64,000 bases of DNA from Eutypa lata (taxonomy: Eukaryota > Ascomycota > Sordariomycetes > Xylariales > Diatrypaceae), in contig JAKULF010000003.1 of assembly GCA_022661535.1 (NCBI GenBank), positions 62,001 to 126,000 on the forward strand, read 5' to 3'. The notes below the pieces were generated by a model that was given only the letters and a program-made list of their open reading frames with translations, was not told where the DNA came from and ran no database searches. Below, in pieces: positions 22,517 through 35,032 of this stretch; the first letter of the stretch is position 1, and every line of letters begins with the position of its first letter. Position numbers and translations under genes: made by a program.

Positions 22517-24280
22517 ATGACGATTCTACGACTGGAATGGACTGGACTGCATCTGCATCTGCATTTACATGATGTGCGCACCGCCGCGGAAGCTTTGGCC
22601 GAAATTCTCGACTCAACCTCTGGATAGGTGGTGATCGAAAATTTAGCAAAAGAAAAGAAAAGAAGGAGACGGCGTCTCGGAGCATCAAAAAGGCGCTCTC
22701 GGCTTGTTTTGTTGTTTCTCTTGATATATTAGACATGTCTTCGGGATCTGGGACTTAATAGCGCTCCTCGTTTCGTTCTATTACAAATCAACCTGCTTTG
22801 CGTACGTGTTACATCATAATGAAACCATCTACCCTCCGAAACAAACCGGGGAAAGAGGGGAAAGGAGGATGAGGATGAGGATGAGGGGCAGGGCAGATGA
22901 AGCGGGGGTGAAGAACCAAAAGAAATCACAAAAAATCAAAAACAAGATGACGCAATACAAGACAACATCTTATGGAGTAAATGGGGGAGATAGATAGATG
23001 GTACAGCTGCTGACATGAGCATGGAAATGAAATGAATACACAAAAAGGAAAAAGAGAGATCCTCTCTTTCTCTCTCCCCCCACACTTCTTGGAGATCTTC
23101 AGGAGAGGAGGGACAGGGGAGGGGAAAGATATATAGACAAGAACGCACTCACAACAGACAGATCAAGAACCAGATCAGAAGACCGATAGATAAAAAGACT
23201 TGTTTGAAGTTTCTAGAAATATACATAGCAACAGCAGAAGCGATCAATCAATCAATCAATCAATTAATCAATTAATTAATTAATCCAAAAATGATGATTA
23301 TGAATGTTGAAATCATGACCACGATGTTGAAGATTATCATGACTTGACCCAACTCTTTTTAAGTCAATGCTAATCAACTAGGTACTTTCTACCTTAACGA
23401 ATCAAGGGGATTGCAAATGCAAGCAAGTAGTAATAGATGAATCAGTATGGTATTATGCGAAGAAGCCGCCTACATAACTAACTACGCAGCTATGTACCTA
23501 CCTAAGCTACTATCTGACAATGGGGATATTATTAAGTAACAACAAAAACATGTATGATCTGTCTATCAGCAGCAGAGCAGTAATAGTAGTAGCATCCAGA
23601 AATTAGAAAGGAAAGGGGGAGAGGTAAAATGTCCGACCGATCAACTGTCTAACTCCTTTCGTTCCCTATTATACTTGGGTATTGAGTATAGACAAATAGA
23701 CAGACACGGGTAGGTAATCTGCCAGACCAGTCAACCGACTGACCGACCTATCCATCATGGTCCACCATCCATTCCATTCCGGTCTATTAGATTATTCCTA
23801 CCATGGCTGCCATGAAGCTCATTCTCCCTTCCAGTGTATTGTATGTATGTAATGTACGTTCATGCGTACCTACATACATAGATATGACAGAATGATCGAC
23901 AAGACAGGGGAGGGGGTAAGGGGGTGAAGGGGATGGATATATCTGCCTGCCGCTACATATTCCATCTGCGGCCAGAAATGATGTATTGTATTGGCCGACA
24001 CCCAACCAACCCATTGTTCATGTCGTATGTAGGACCAACTGAATGACGACAAGTTCTTCCGCGACACTAACTATCCTCTGCCGTTGAAGAAGAGGAGACA
24101 AGGTGAGAGAAACTCACACTGCGTGAGCCGAGTCGAGTCGAGTTCAGTGCAACGACCAATAAATGCACCACAAATACTTCTTAACCCTCAACAACTCGTG
24201 GGCCAGCCATATGATATATATTCATACACAAGTGAAAGTAAAAATCAGCACTGATGCATATACATATGCTCGCCCGCCTA
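22517..24280. other. Intergenic region between convergent genes
   Basis: Lies between the 3' ends of the desaturase and the large minus-strand gene. It holds purine-rich tracts (22639-22665, 22850-22900, 23040-23060), an ATCA/ATTA microsatellite and TACA runs. No coding region is supportable. Confidence 0.55.
23243..23285. repeat. ATCA/ATTA tetranucleotide microsatellite
   Basis: A run of ATCA units grades into ATTA units within the 3' intergenic DNA of the desaturase gene. Confidence 0.9.
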
Positions 24281-27200
24281 TTATACCCTCATCGACTCGG
24301 GACTAGTGGGTCGTGAGGTAGCCGGCGGCGTGATGATCGTTCTCGCTCTCGATCTCGTCTCCCTTTCTGCCTTCCTCGACAGCATGGAATTCGCTCGCGC
24401 GCGTGAGCGTGTGTTCCGGGAGGCCACCACCAAGTCATAGCCATCGTCAGCATCGTCATCACCATCCTTGCTTCTGTGGTTCTTGTTTTTGTTCCAGCCA
24501 TGGTTCCAGCCGTTATTCTTCTTTTTCTTGGTCTTCTGGGCTGATGGTGGTGGTGGTGGTGGTGGTGACGACGTTGTTGTTGCTGCTACCATGCGATGGA
24601 GATCTCGCTGTCGTCGCTGATTGCGATTGAGTTTCTTGCCCTCCTTGAAGAGACGAGGCTGTCGCTTCAGCTGCATCTGCGGCTGCGGTTGTGCCGGCTG
24701 TTGCTTCTTCATTTTACGGTCCTGCCTGGTCATCCTCGTCTTCTTCTTCTTCTTTGCCGGTCTGCCGCCGTCTTCCTCCTGAGCTACGTTGGTGCCGTTG
24801 CTATCGTCATCATCTTCAAGGCCAAAGATACTAGGCGTAGTAATACTCGCTTCTCCGTTTGACAGTTGTGCTGAGTCTTGACGTTTTCTTTTAGTGCCTT
24901 TCTTTATCCTTGGCTGAAGCTCGTTCTCAGATGCTAGAACGTCAACACCATCCTCGACGTTTTCATTGCCCAAGTCTTTAGTATTCGTAGGTTGAGTCTC
25001 GGCCTCGGCCACAGCCGTCGTTTCTTGTTCTCCGCCATCCTCAGAATCGGGGTGTTCTTCGGGTTTGTGCTTCTTTTTGTCCTTCGAGCGTTGATTCTTG
25101 ACCGCCGAGGTAGACTGTAGATAACCAACTGTTAGTCAAACCATATTCTCTCACCACCTTATGCGTAAAAATACAGTGACAACTTGGTCAGATAAAAGAC
25201 TTACCAAGGGATTGGAGGCTAGAGGCACAACCTCGTTCGCTGTACTAGCACGTTTCCTCTTCTTGCTCCTGGTGGTCTGTTGCGAGACCCTCTCATCGTT
25301 GAGGTCGGGAAATGTAGGGGTGACCGGCAACGGCACTGGCGTGACTGACTGACGATCTGCCGGTACCAGAACACTGTCATCCATGTTCTTGTCACCGTTA
25401 ACCACACTGGATCTCCGAGCTCTAGCCACCGATCTTGAAGATAACCTCTCTTCTTTCGTCGTATTCGAATCCGCCAACAACTTGGTCGAGGGGTCTGTTG
25501 AGGCGACCTGCGTGATGCTGTTCAACCACTTGGGAGATTCTCTCAGTACGTACTCGAGTGCCTCCTCGGAGGCATCGCGAGGCTCCGGTGTGCTCACGTC
25601 TGCGCCCGCAGATACCTTATTGATCGCTTCGAAACTCTTCAGCGGATGTGGGTCATCGATCAGGTCTTGTTCCGGGGATGCAGGTGTGGATACGGCTGCG
25701 GATACGGTTTCGTATTCCGCTTGCTTCTCTGTGGTCATGGTTGGTAGCTCTATTGAGATGCCAACTGCTGCATGGGAAGATGGTGTCTCGTCTTTTCCGT
25801 CTTTGGAAGGAAGAACCTCGTCGTTCTTTGACGTAACTAGGACTTCCCTTGCCGGTCTCGACGGCGACTTGCTTGGTGATTGATCAGGGGCTGGGATATT
25901 GCTACTGCTTTCGAGACCAGCAAAACTATAGTTGGGTCGTATGGCAGAAGACACAGACATCAGCCTAGTCGAACGTCTATGAGCGATGCCGTTTAGAATG
26001 AAGTCGGCACTAGGGCTATGGTGCTCAAGCTGCGGGGACGCGGCAACAACTTCGGGTGTGCTAGGTACAGATCGCTGCTTTCTTGGCGGTGTCTTTGGGG
26101 GTAGGCGAGCAGGAATTCCAGCGCTGGGTTCGGTGCTACTGGTGGTGAAGGCATCATCATGATCGGGGCCGGCGAAGACGCGAGGTATCCTCGCCTTCGC
26201 CTTCACCTTCGCAGGTGTCGCCTTTCTTGGATTGGAAGCTCGCGAAGGACTGGAGCTTAACAAAATACCTAATTCTTGATTCGATGGGGGGCCATTGTCT
26301 TGGGTCAACTGGCTGTCTTGGGTCAGCTGCTGGGCAATCTGAATAGAAGTGGTCTCAGAAACTCCGGACGGCGTCGAAGAATTAACGGCGGGTGTGGTGG
26401 CGGGTGCCAGGTTGCTAGGAAGCTTTTGAGATGTGCTATCAGAGGCATCGCTGAGGACATGGGTATTGGAAGATGGCCGCTCCTGAGTTCGGTTGCCTGT
26501 TAAGATGTACTGTGTTGTTCTGTCGAGGCGCTCCGCTCGTTCTGCTGCTATATTTCTTAGCAGAGAAGAGACATCCTCTACATCTTCGTCTTCCGAAGTT
26601 GAAGTGATAGATAAATCTGGCGTCTGGCTGCTTGGAATCTCGATGGGTCTTCCAGAACGTGACTGAACAACGCCATGGCCCCGATCAGGAACCGCCAAAT
26701 GCCGTGAATCAACTAAGCCCTCTAGACTACTGCCAGTGGAAACACCCTCGTCAGATTCATTTTTCTTGGGTATGGAGTTGTCTTCCACATCTTCTCCATC
26801 CGTATCTTCAGATTCCGAAACGTCGTCATCGACATCAGAGGATACCGCCGTAGAGTCGCCTGGTGTGCAGTCGGACCAAGCATCTTTAAGTACGGCCGTT
26901 TTCTCCGCCTCGGCAAGCTTCTTATCGCTCGGCGGCCCGTAGCTGGGCAAATATGTGCCAGCTCTAGGGCCGAAGGGGATATACCCCTTAAACGGCCCAT
27001 CAGCTATCTCCCCGCTCTGACTTCCAAATGTCGTTTGGTATCTCATGATCCAGCCCATAGGGTTCCACCAGGGGTTTCTGGTTAGGACCTTGGTTGACTG
27101 TGTTGTAGTATCATCGTCGCTGCTTGCTTCATCCTCTGAATCATCGGAATCGGATGCATCGGAAAACTTTTCACGGAAACGCTTTGGATAGCCTCGGTGG

Positions 27201-29421
27201 AATCTAGAAGTTGCCTGCATAGGCTTTTCATTCTGCACCTCGGATTTCAAGGTATTAATAGGAGTTACCGCAGATTGGGAGCTTGATCGCGACAAAGACC
27301 GTGACCTTGCACCATTTCCATTGTAGGAAGAGGAGACGCTCGGGCTTCTGTTGCTGGGCTTAATACCAGTTTCACTATCGACGGTTTTACTGATAGTTTT
27401 CTTGTCTCGATCGTCATCTTCTTCACTCGAGTACTCCCGATACTCGTCGTCAGAAGTTCTTGGTTCTGCGAAGAAGGAATCAGGGATGGACTGTTTTGGC
27501 GCTATAGTGCAACGTAATGTCAGCTTAAATGAATGAGATAGGATAAAACTCTGAATAATACTAACCTTTCTTACTAAACTTGACTTCCATTCTACTCTTT
27601 ACATGTTTGATGGCTGTTTCTGGTGACGGGTGACTCATCGTCGCTGTGCGGTTTCGCTTCGTCCTCAACTCCTTGACGAGCCGCTCAGCTTCTGCCATTC
27701 GATTATTTTGCGCCTCTTCTAGTTGTCTTGCTGACTGGCGTGTTCTTCGTGGGGACGCAACTGAAGCCGAGGCTTTCAGAGACGATGAAACCGCTGGCGG
27801 TGAACTGCCCCTAGGGTATATAGGCACAACCCCACCAGAGTGCCGAAGGAGGATTGGTTTTGGCGCTTCATTTGGTGTTTTTGAGCGACGTTGATCTACC
27901 ATAACAACGTGATCATTGACCGAGTGGTGAGAGCGTTTTCCCAAAGCCTTCGTCGAAGGTTGAGGAGGCGCAGGAATATCCTCCGCAATCTCTCTTATGT
28001 TTTCATCAGTTTCTTCAGACTGCGACAGGGAATCGGACAGAGAGATGGTCTTAGCACCCTCTGCGGTCTGTTCCTGAGCCCGAAGGCGAGATCCATCGGT
28101 GTCGCTGGAATCCACAAGCTCGACAATCGGCACGTCGTGAGGAATTGGTTTCGGGGATCTCGGACAGGAACTAGGTATCTTACTTGCAGCAGAAGCAGTT
28201 ACCTGTCTAACCGGCGTGCTGGGTGTCACCTTCACCGATGTGGCTTTCGGAGGTATCAACCTGTTACCAGGAGCTTGTGAGGAATTCAGGGCCGGTTTTG
28301 CTTCCTGCTTGATGCGCTTCGCAGAACTGATTCGGGGTCCCGGTGTCACTTTTGGCAAAGGCTTGTGGACTGGTAGGTCATATTCCTCCTCATCAGAAAA
28401 ACATTCATAAGGGTCCCTGAGGCCTTGATTGCCACTTTGGAGGGCCTGCGTAGATCTCCCGGCTGAAAGAGCTACTTTTGTTTGTCTCTGTGGTGGCGTC
28501 TCAATGGTAGAATTGTTAACTGGGCGTCGAGGGGGAGCAGGTGCTGCCATTGAAGGAGGACGGGCTGGCTGGGTAGATGCTGGTTTTCTGCTGGCATCCG
28601 CATTCAACCTGCTGGTGCCCGGAAAGCGCCCTGTGCTTGACGGCTCCTGCAGTTGTTGCAGAACAGACTTGGTTTTCTTGATAGCTTTTGACTTGGCTAG
28701 AGCTGAGCTTTTTATTGCTGGGCGGGTCGGACTAGAAGGGACTTGGGACGATCTAGACATGGGACCTATCGAGATAGCGCCAGTGATCTCAAGCTCGTCA
28801 TTCATGGGCTTCTAGGGCGAATGTTAATATACAACACTGACTGGGTGGATAGAGATATACCTATGCCTAGTTCGAACGTACCTTCAGATGTATTGGTGTT
28901 CCATGAGGGTCCAGTTCTACCAGGTCGCTGCTCCTGCTGCTGCTTCTTGCCAGGTGAAGCTGTGATGATCCAGGAGGGCCAGTGAAGGTTCCACTGAGCA
29001 CACCACCACGTTTTTCCGTAGTCTTGGTGGTAGAATGAGCAGAAGGCCGCGCAGACTGATCCTCCAGGTTTGAGTGAGCATGCTGCACGGTTTTGGACGA
29101 GACGCCCTTAACCGCGGCGACAGGCTTTGCTAAAATGAACCGAACGAACTCATTAGGTTGAATGATGTCAATAGGGTCTTCCATGTCGAAGGAGCAATCC
29201 TTTTCGTCCAAGATGGCGTCAATCTCAGGTCTAGGTCCATTGCTAGGCTGGGATCTCTCATGTCGATCGATAACCGACACTGCTAAGTCTGCGAAGGTAG
29301 AGCTGGAGCTCGACCGTAGCCTGAAGCTGGCTAGGGGTTGAGTTTCCTTGTTTCCTAGCAGCTCGTGGCTGTATACCTGGACGCGGACGGACAGCGGAAC
29401 GCTTGAGGGCTCTGGCGCCAT
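24281..29421 (-). CDS. Large disordered nuclear/nucleolar protein, possible Dnt1/Net1-like N-terminus
   Basis: Four exons, 28882-29421, 27566-28811, 25205-27501 and 24281-25114, encode 1638 residues. Introns of 70, 64 and 90 bases begin GTACGT, GTTAGT and GTAAGT and end CCCTAG, CTATAG and CTACAG; phases agree throughout. Residues ~8-100 form the only globular-looking part: a beta-rich start (VRVQVYSHELL), then TFADLAVSVIDRHER, then a D/E-rich stretch ending FVRFILAKP. This layout recalls the ubiquitin-like N-terminal domain of fungal Dnt1/Net1-type nucleolar proteins, which anchor Cdc14 phosphatase and act in rDNA silencing; that is a moderate-confidence inference from memory. The remainder is Ser/Pro/Lys-rich and disordered, with acidic patches, SUMO-interaction-like VPIVELVDSSD, and basic KKKKK-type clusters near the C-terminus. 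Confidence 0.68.
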
Positions 29422-31354
29422 TTTGAAGAGACTGATATGATGGCTTAGGTGGTAGTTTCCAGACAGGTGTATTTCTAGGTCTCATATCAAGGTACACCTG
29501 GAAAATGACTTAGATTCGGAGACCAAATCGTATGCCACAGCCTGGCTGTCCACACCAATGAACTGTGAAGATGGAATGCTGGGGAAATCAAACTCCAATT
29601 TACTTTAGTTGTGAGATTGGATTAAGTTGAACGTGTCGTTGAAGACAAGTTTGATGAGGCAGAAAATTGCTTCTACGTGAAAGCCTCGGCTTTCTAACAA
29701 AGAGGTGGACATGAATCGAAAGGAAGTTCAATCCTCTGAAGGCTCGAGATAGTTTCAACAGATTGTATCAATCAAAACATTGGACTTTGGAAAATTTGAT
29801 ATGCGCAGGATATAGCCTTAGACCAAGATGGTTACCGATGCGATTTGTCTTGGTTGCTGGGACGCAATGCTAGTGAGAACAAGATACAGAACTTCGATGT
29901 AGTGAGGGGTTGGTTGGTTATGAAATGAAGCCGACGATATTCAAGGCCGCCCGATTGAGCAATCGAACAAGTATCAGCCTGCTACGGGGGCAGGCAGTAC
30001 TTAAGGAATATATACCTGCCTTCCCGGCCTTCCCGGCCAAGTTAGTGAGCCGGTGAAGCTTGGATGTATTTCTTATCTGCAGACGAGACGAGGTTCACAG
30101 ATAATGGTTATATCCCGTATGCCACAATCTTCCCAGAATGCTTTTGTTGTAACCTATCGAACATTTGGTTTCTTGCATGAGGGACAAGGGTTGTGCAGCA
30201 GCCATATAAAATCGAACAAGCAAAGCTGTTGGATATTTTTTCTTTAGTCAATGGATTAAGAACTGTGTAAAGTTGAGAAGAGATATAGATACCTAGGTAG
30301 TGATAGTAGCAACAAACTTCAAGGTTCGTGATGAAAGCAGACGACATATACATGTACGTACATGTAGGTCCGGGCCCGCCCGTTAAATGATCGAGGTACA
30401 TACACACTACATAATAGCGCATGGACGGGCAGGTGCATATGTACATGTATGTATGTAGGTCGGATACGTATGTATTAGAATGGTGTGCATATAAGACATG
30501 TATGCACATATATACGTAGTTAGATGGCCTTTGACATGGAAGGCTTAAAGGAACAAAGCATTATATCTCCTTGAAAGAGACCTGGATGCTCATATCAGTC
30601 CAACACTACGACCATGAAGCAGCTTACAATTAGCGATTCCCTAGGTAACTAGAATCTCTATTGAGGTACATCCCTATGTCTCGGTAGCTAACGGGATGTT
30701 GTATTGGAATGTACTGCACTGAGCCTAATCGAGACTAAAGTGAAGAAAAAAAAAGAAAAGTTTCGAGGGGGACAAAGCGCGTCAAAAAAACGCGTCTCTG
30801 TCGAAATTTCAAGGCCAGAGCGCAAACCAGGGATCCGCGAAGTCATGTTAGTAGGTAATTTAGATCCATCAAACCTCTCCTTAAATTGGGGCGGCCTTTT
30901 GAGTGCCTGCATTAGCGTCATCCGCCTACTCGGTTTGTTCGACAACATTGAAATGTGTAACGCAAACAGAGTTGGCATGACAGGGCTGAGCTGGGCAGCT
31001 CTGCGCTGGGCAGCTGGGCTAGTAAGAGATAATCGGATCATTTATCAATCGAGCTTGAATAGGTGACAAGATAAATCAAATTAGTCATAGCCATATTCAT
31101 AGCCATATGTAATTGCTGGAGTATAAAAGTGACTATATTACATTGCCACCCAGCGCAAGAACCTGTCTGTCACTTCAATCACTGCGAAGGTTTCGTTTCT
31201 ACATGTGAGAATATATGTGTGTATATATACTAAGTAGACAATATCCGCTGACATTGTCGTTGTATTCGCTTTGCCACGTAAGTAATAGATAAATCCGACA
31301 ACTATGTCACAATCTCTCAACTAGACGTTGCCAGTGCCATCCCAAGACGCTATC
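29422..31354. other. Intergenic region upstream of the large minus-strand gene
   Basis: Contains the promoter of the large minus-strand gene (read leftward) and the 3' region of IRE1. A CTTCCCGG direct repeat lies near 30021-30037. Complementary ~120-codon ORFs overlap at 30688-31066 on both strands, with no family resemblance. No gene is called. Confidence 0.5.
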
Positions 31355-34300
31355 CTACAGCGGTATCCTCTGCTTAAAATACTCCCTAAATGTGTCCGTG
31401 TCCTGGAGCTTCACCTGGTAGATGACCTGACAGCACACGATCAACAGGTTGGGGAACCGCCGAGTCCAGAACCCGAGGTACCCCTCGGGCAGGGGGCCGA
31501 CCATCTTTTTGAGCGAGTCGCTCATGTCCCCGTAGTGCATCCGCTTGTTGCGCAGCGCCCGGAGCAGGTCCAGCATCCGGGAACCCGTGTATTTGCGCTG
31601 CTTTCCGAGACTGTCGACGAACTCCTTCGGCAGCACCTTGAGGAAATCACCGCGACAGACCTTGGGCGCCCAGTGCTCGAGATCGGATAGTGCATCCGAG
31701 GGAGGATCTCGTTGCTCCAGTTCGAAATGGTCCGATACATCACATAAGAAGGCCAGTTTCTCCTTAGACGACCAAAAGAAGGGATGCGCCATAACATCCC
31801 TTGCGCTAGGCCGTGCTCGAGGATCCGACCGGAGCATCGTCTCGATGAGGGCCTTGGCTTCATATGCGACGTCGCCTAGCATATCCAATGGCGTTAGGTT
31901 GAATTGCCCCTTGCGTATATTCACCTCTCGCATGTACCGATCACCACAATCGAAGGGATGCGAGCCTTTGGTTAAGACGTAGAAGAATACAAGTCCCAGG
32001 CTGAAGATATCGATAGAACGGGTAGCACGACGGTTGGGCATGACATCGGCACTAACAAGCTGGCTCGAATCACTATGGGTGCTAGCCATCGATAAAGAAC
32101 TCTCACGGGCGTCGTCGTCGATGAGCAGTTCCGGTGCACGCCAGCCCGAAGTACCAGCCGCATGAGCTGTAGTAGCACCAAAGGAGGACTGACCACCCTC
32201 GAGCTTCTTGCACAGCCCGAAATCAGAGACAAGCAGTCGGGGCTTACCGTCCCTACCCATGGTGACGAGGATATTCTGTGGTTTCAGGTCGCGATGAACA
32301 ATACGAAGGTCATGAAGAAAACTCAAGCCGTTGGCGATCTGCAAGAGCACACGAGGTAGGTCCATCTCGCCCGCTTGAGCCAATTCGCTGAACATGTGAG
32401 GCTTGTCGATGATGTCGGACAAGGAAGCCTGACAGAGCTCGAGCGCAATGTACAAGAAGCTCTCGTTTCTCGACATAGCAAAATACCGTATCACTGTAAT
32501 CAAAATTAGCGGCTGATGCTAGTGGCAAAGGGCGATGCTAGTCAAAAGGGGGTATGAGGAATAAGAATAATCTATACCGTTCGGGTGATGATCACTTTCT
32601 AATAGGAGCTGGGTCTCTTGAGTCGCAATCTCCCAAAACTGAGTGAGCATTCGCTTCACGGCCACGTCTCGACCGTGAAATTTACCAGCAAACACGACGG
32701 TTCCGTTGCTTCCCATGCCTAGTTGTTCGTCCTGGTTGACTTCGATACCTCCGATCTCAATGATAGGACCGCTCACATCCTCGGGATTACTCTTCAGAGT
32801 GATAACGTTCGGCTCCAACTTGGGGGCGATTCCTACATTTCGAATACCCGGTATAGCGTCATCTATGTCCGGAGACCCCGAGTCCGCACTGTCCTGTTGC
32901 TTTTTCATTCCTTTACGATGTTTGATACCACCCCTACGACCGCGGTGTGCTTTCTTAGGCTTCTTTTCCGGCGATTCGGCGTCGGGAAGGGATTGGTCTC
33001 GCTCTGCATCATCGTGGACAGGCTCAGGCGGGGCAGTAGGAATACCAGAGTCCGCCCGCTTATCATCAGAACTCCCTTCAGCTTGTGGTCCCACCTTGTC
33101 TCCTTCTCTTATGCGTTCGTTCGGAGTAACAGATGTATCCCTTACCGTCGTTTCGAGATACTCATCGGTATCGAGGTCGGTCCGAGAATCCAGATAATCT
33201 TTGCGGCTCTTCTTTCTCTTCCACTTGTGAATCATGTCTCTGAGCTTGAAAGTCGCCAAGCCGAGAATGATGGTTATACTAATAGGATTCACCATCAATT
33301 CGATAGCGCTATCACGAGCCTTTTGTGGTAGAGCGATAACCTTGTCGACGATAGAGGGGGGGTCAGGTTCTGCTATGGGACTGGGCGGGGCGGACAGGTT
33401 TTCCCTAGGGTCGATGTTATGCGATCCAGGGTAAGAATCTGACGGCAGACCGGGTGGTAGGCTTGGAGGCCGGTGCACCATGTTCTTCACGTTCCCTAGA
33501 GTATGGGTACCAACAAGAGCATCGTTCATCTCTTCTTCGTCGAGCGTCTTCCAGACATTTTCCGCATCCCACCAGTTCCTTCGATTAATTCGTGCCGTTG
33601 GGGCCTCAAGAACTAAGGGATACCATACTCCTGACATGGCATACCAACTTCCAGATTCGGTTTGGTTGAGGAATACCCTATGGCTTCGAGCGTTTGCAGA
33701 ATCATCGTCCCAAGACGGTGGTGCAGGCTGTGGGAGGACAACAAGTTCGGGGTTTCCACCCGTCGGAGTATCTTCTGGTTTAGCGATATCGAAGACATGA
33801 GCAACTGGGTTAGACGACTGAAGCACGAGAGGCGAGAGGCCGGATGCGTCAAGGGCAAACAACTTGCCGTCAGTCTTGGACGTGATATATCTGTTTCCAT
33901 GAGCTACTCGATACTGCTGGTGAAGATCGTAATCGGAGTTGTTAGGGCCCCACTCAGAGTACTTGAGAGTAGCAATCGCCCGGCCATCGTCTAGATGGTG
34001 AATGGTAACGGTATACTCGGTCCGGCTTAGGGTGATGGTACCGCTGTTGCTACACTCTTCGTTATCCGCCTCGACTAGATTGCCATCAGGTCGGTAGCAA
34101 GCGGCAGTCTGGTCCACTTGCGATCCACTTTGACCAAACCACTTAAAAACTCTCCCAGTGGCAGCGTCGAGGGTGATCATAGTGGTCTTTTTGTGTCCCG
34201 TGTAGACAACAGGTGGGTTTTGCACGGCGTAAGGGCCGAGATCGTCAACGAGCTGCTTCATCGTAAAGCCGGTACTCATCAAACCGCTAGTTAGTCCTGA

Positions 34301-35032
34301 GTGCGTCCAAACGTATAAAGCGCCGTTGCGTGTTGGTTCGACGGCCCAGATATAATCGTCGAGGGGGTGATGGTTATCTTCGTTCGAGGCAGAATTGTTC
34401 AACTTATGTTGGATGGTCTCGACTACAGGTTGTTCGACCTGGAGATGCCAGCGTTCTTCGCCGGACGTGCGGTTAACCGCGTAAAGATCTCCATCGATGG
34501 TCGCCAGAAGAGCGAAGTCTTCTACTTCCCAATTCTCCAGACTCCGCGCAGACTGCGGCGAGGACAGTCCAGCCCCGGCAAGGAGACTGGGCAATTGTCT
34601 ATGAGAAATTGGTGCTCGAACGGGCTGAGCCGGAGCCAAAGTTGCGAGGGCGCTCGCATCGTGAGGGATGTGTATATTATCAAAGGGGGGTTCTTGTTGT
34701 TTCTGAGAGGTCAGAGGGTTTCCGCGGTCGTTCTTAGATCCTGCGCGGGTATGATGGATCGCCGTCTTCGGGGAGGATGCGACGAGATTTTCGACGGCTT
34801 GCCCGTCTTCGAAGGGGGAGGATTCGTGGGTGGCATGGCTGACATGTCGTCCCTGATCGTCGTTGAGGATATGAGCGGCTATCGGGGCATGTTGTGGAGA
34901 TGATTGCTCCTGTCGCTGCTGCTGCTGAGCGTCGACTATGGGAAGCCAAGGAAGGAGAATAAAGGCCAAAGCGAGTAAAACCTTGCGCTGTTGAGCGACC
35001 AGCCGTCCCTCGCCAGGAGGCCGTCGCAACAT
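31355..35032 (-). CDS. IRE1: IRE1: ER stress sensor kinase/endoribonuclease
   Basis: Two exons, 32578-35032 and 31355-32493, encode 1197 residues. The 84-base intron (donor GTATAG, acceptor TTACAG) falls inside the kinase and restores HHPNVIRYF. An N-terminal signal sequence (~18-35) leads into the ER lumen. A Gln/His-rich stretch precedes the luminal stress-sensing beta-propeller (~170-480). A membrane segment lies near 582-600 (PISITIILGLATFKL), followed by a basic cytosolic linker. The kinase has LGMGSNGTVVFAG (771-783), Lys793, HRDLKPQN (885-892 region) and DFG (909-911). The KEN RNase domain keeps Tyr1120, Arg1133, Asn1134 and His1138 at the spacing of human Y892, R905, N906 and H910. 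IRE1 senses unfolded protein and splices HAC1/hacA mRNA; conservation of all catalytic residues predicts an active enzyme. Confidence 0.96.

Noticed and set aside
24281..24900. Plus-strand Ser/Cys/Val-rich ORFs opposite the last exon of the large minus-strand gene
   Set aside because: These are antisense shadows of Lys/Arg- and Asp-rich coding sequence on the minus strand.
30688..31066. Complementary ~120-codon ORFs on both strands
   Set aside because: Neither shows family resemblance or a clear start and splice context; overlapping antisense frames of similar length point to chance.
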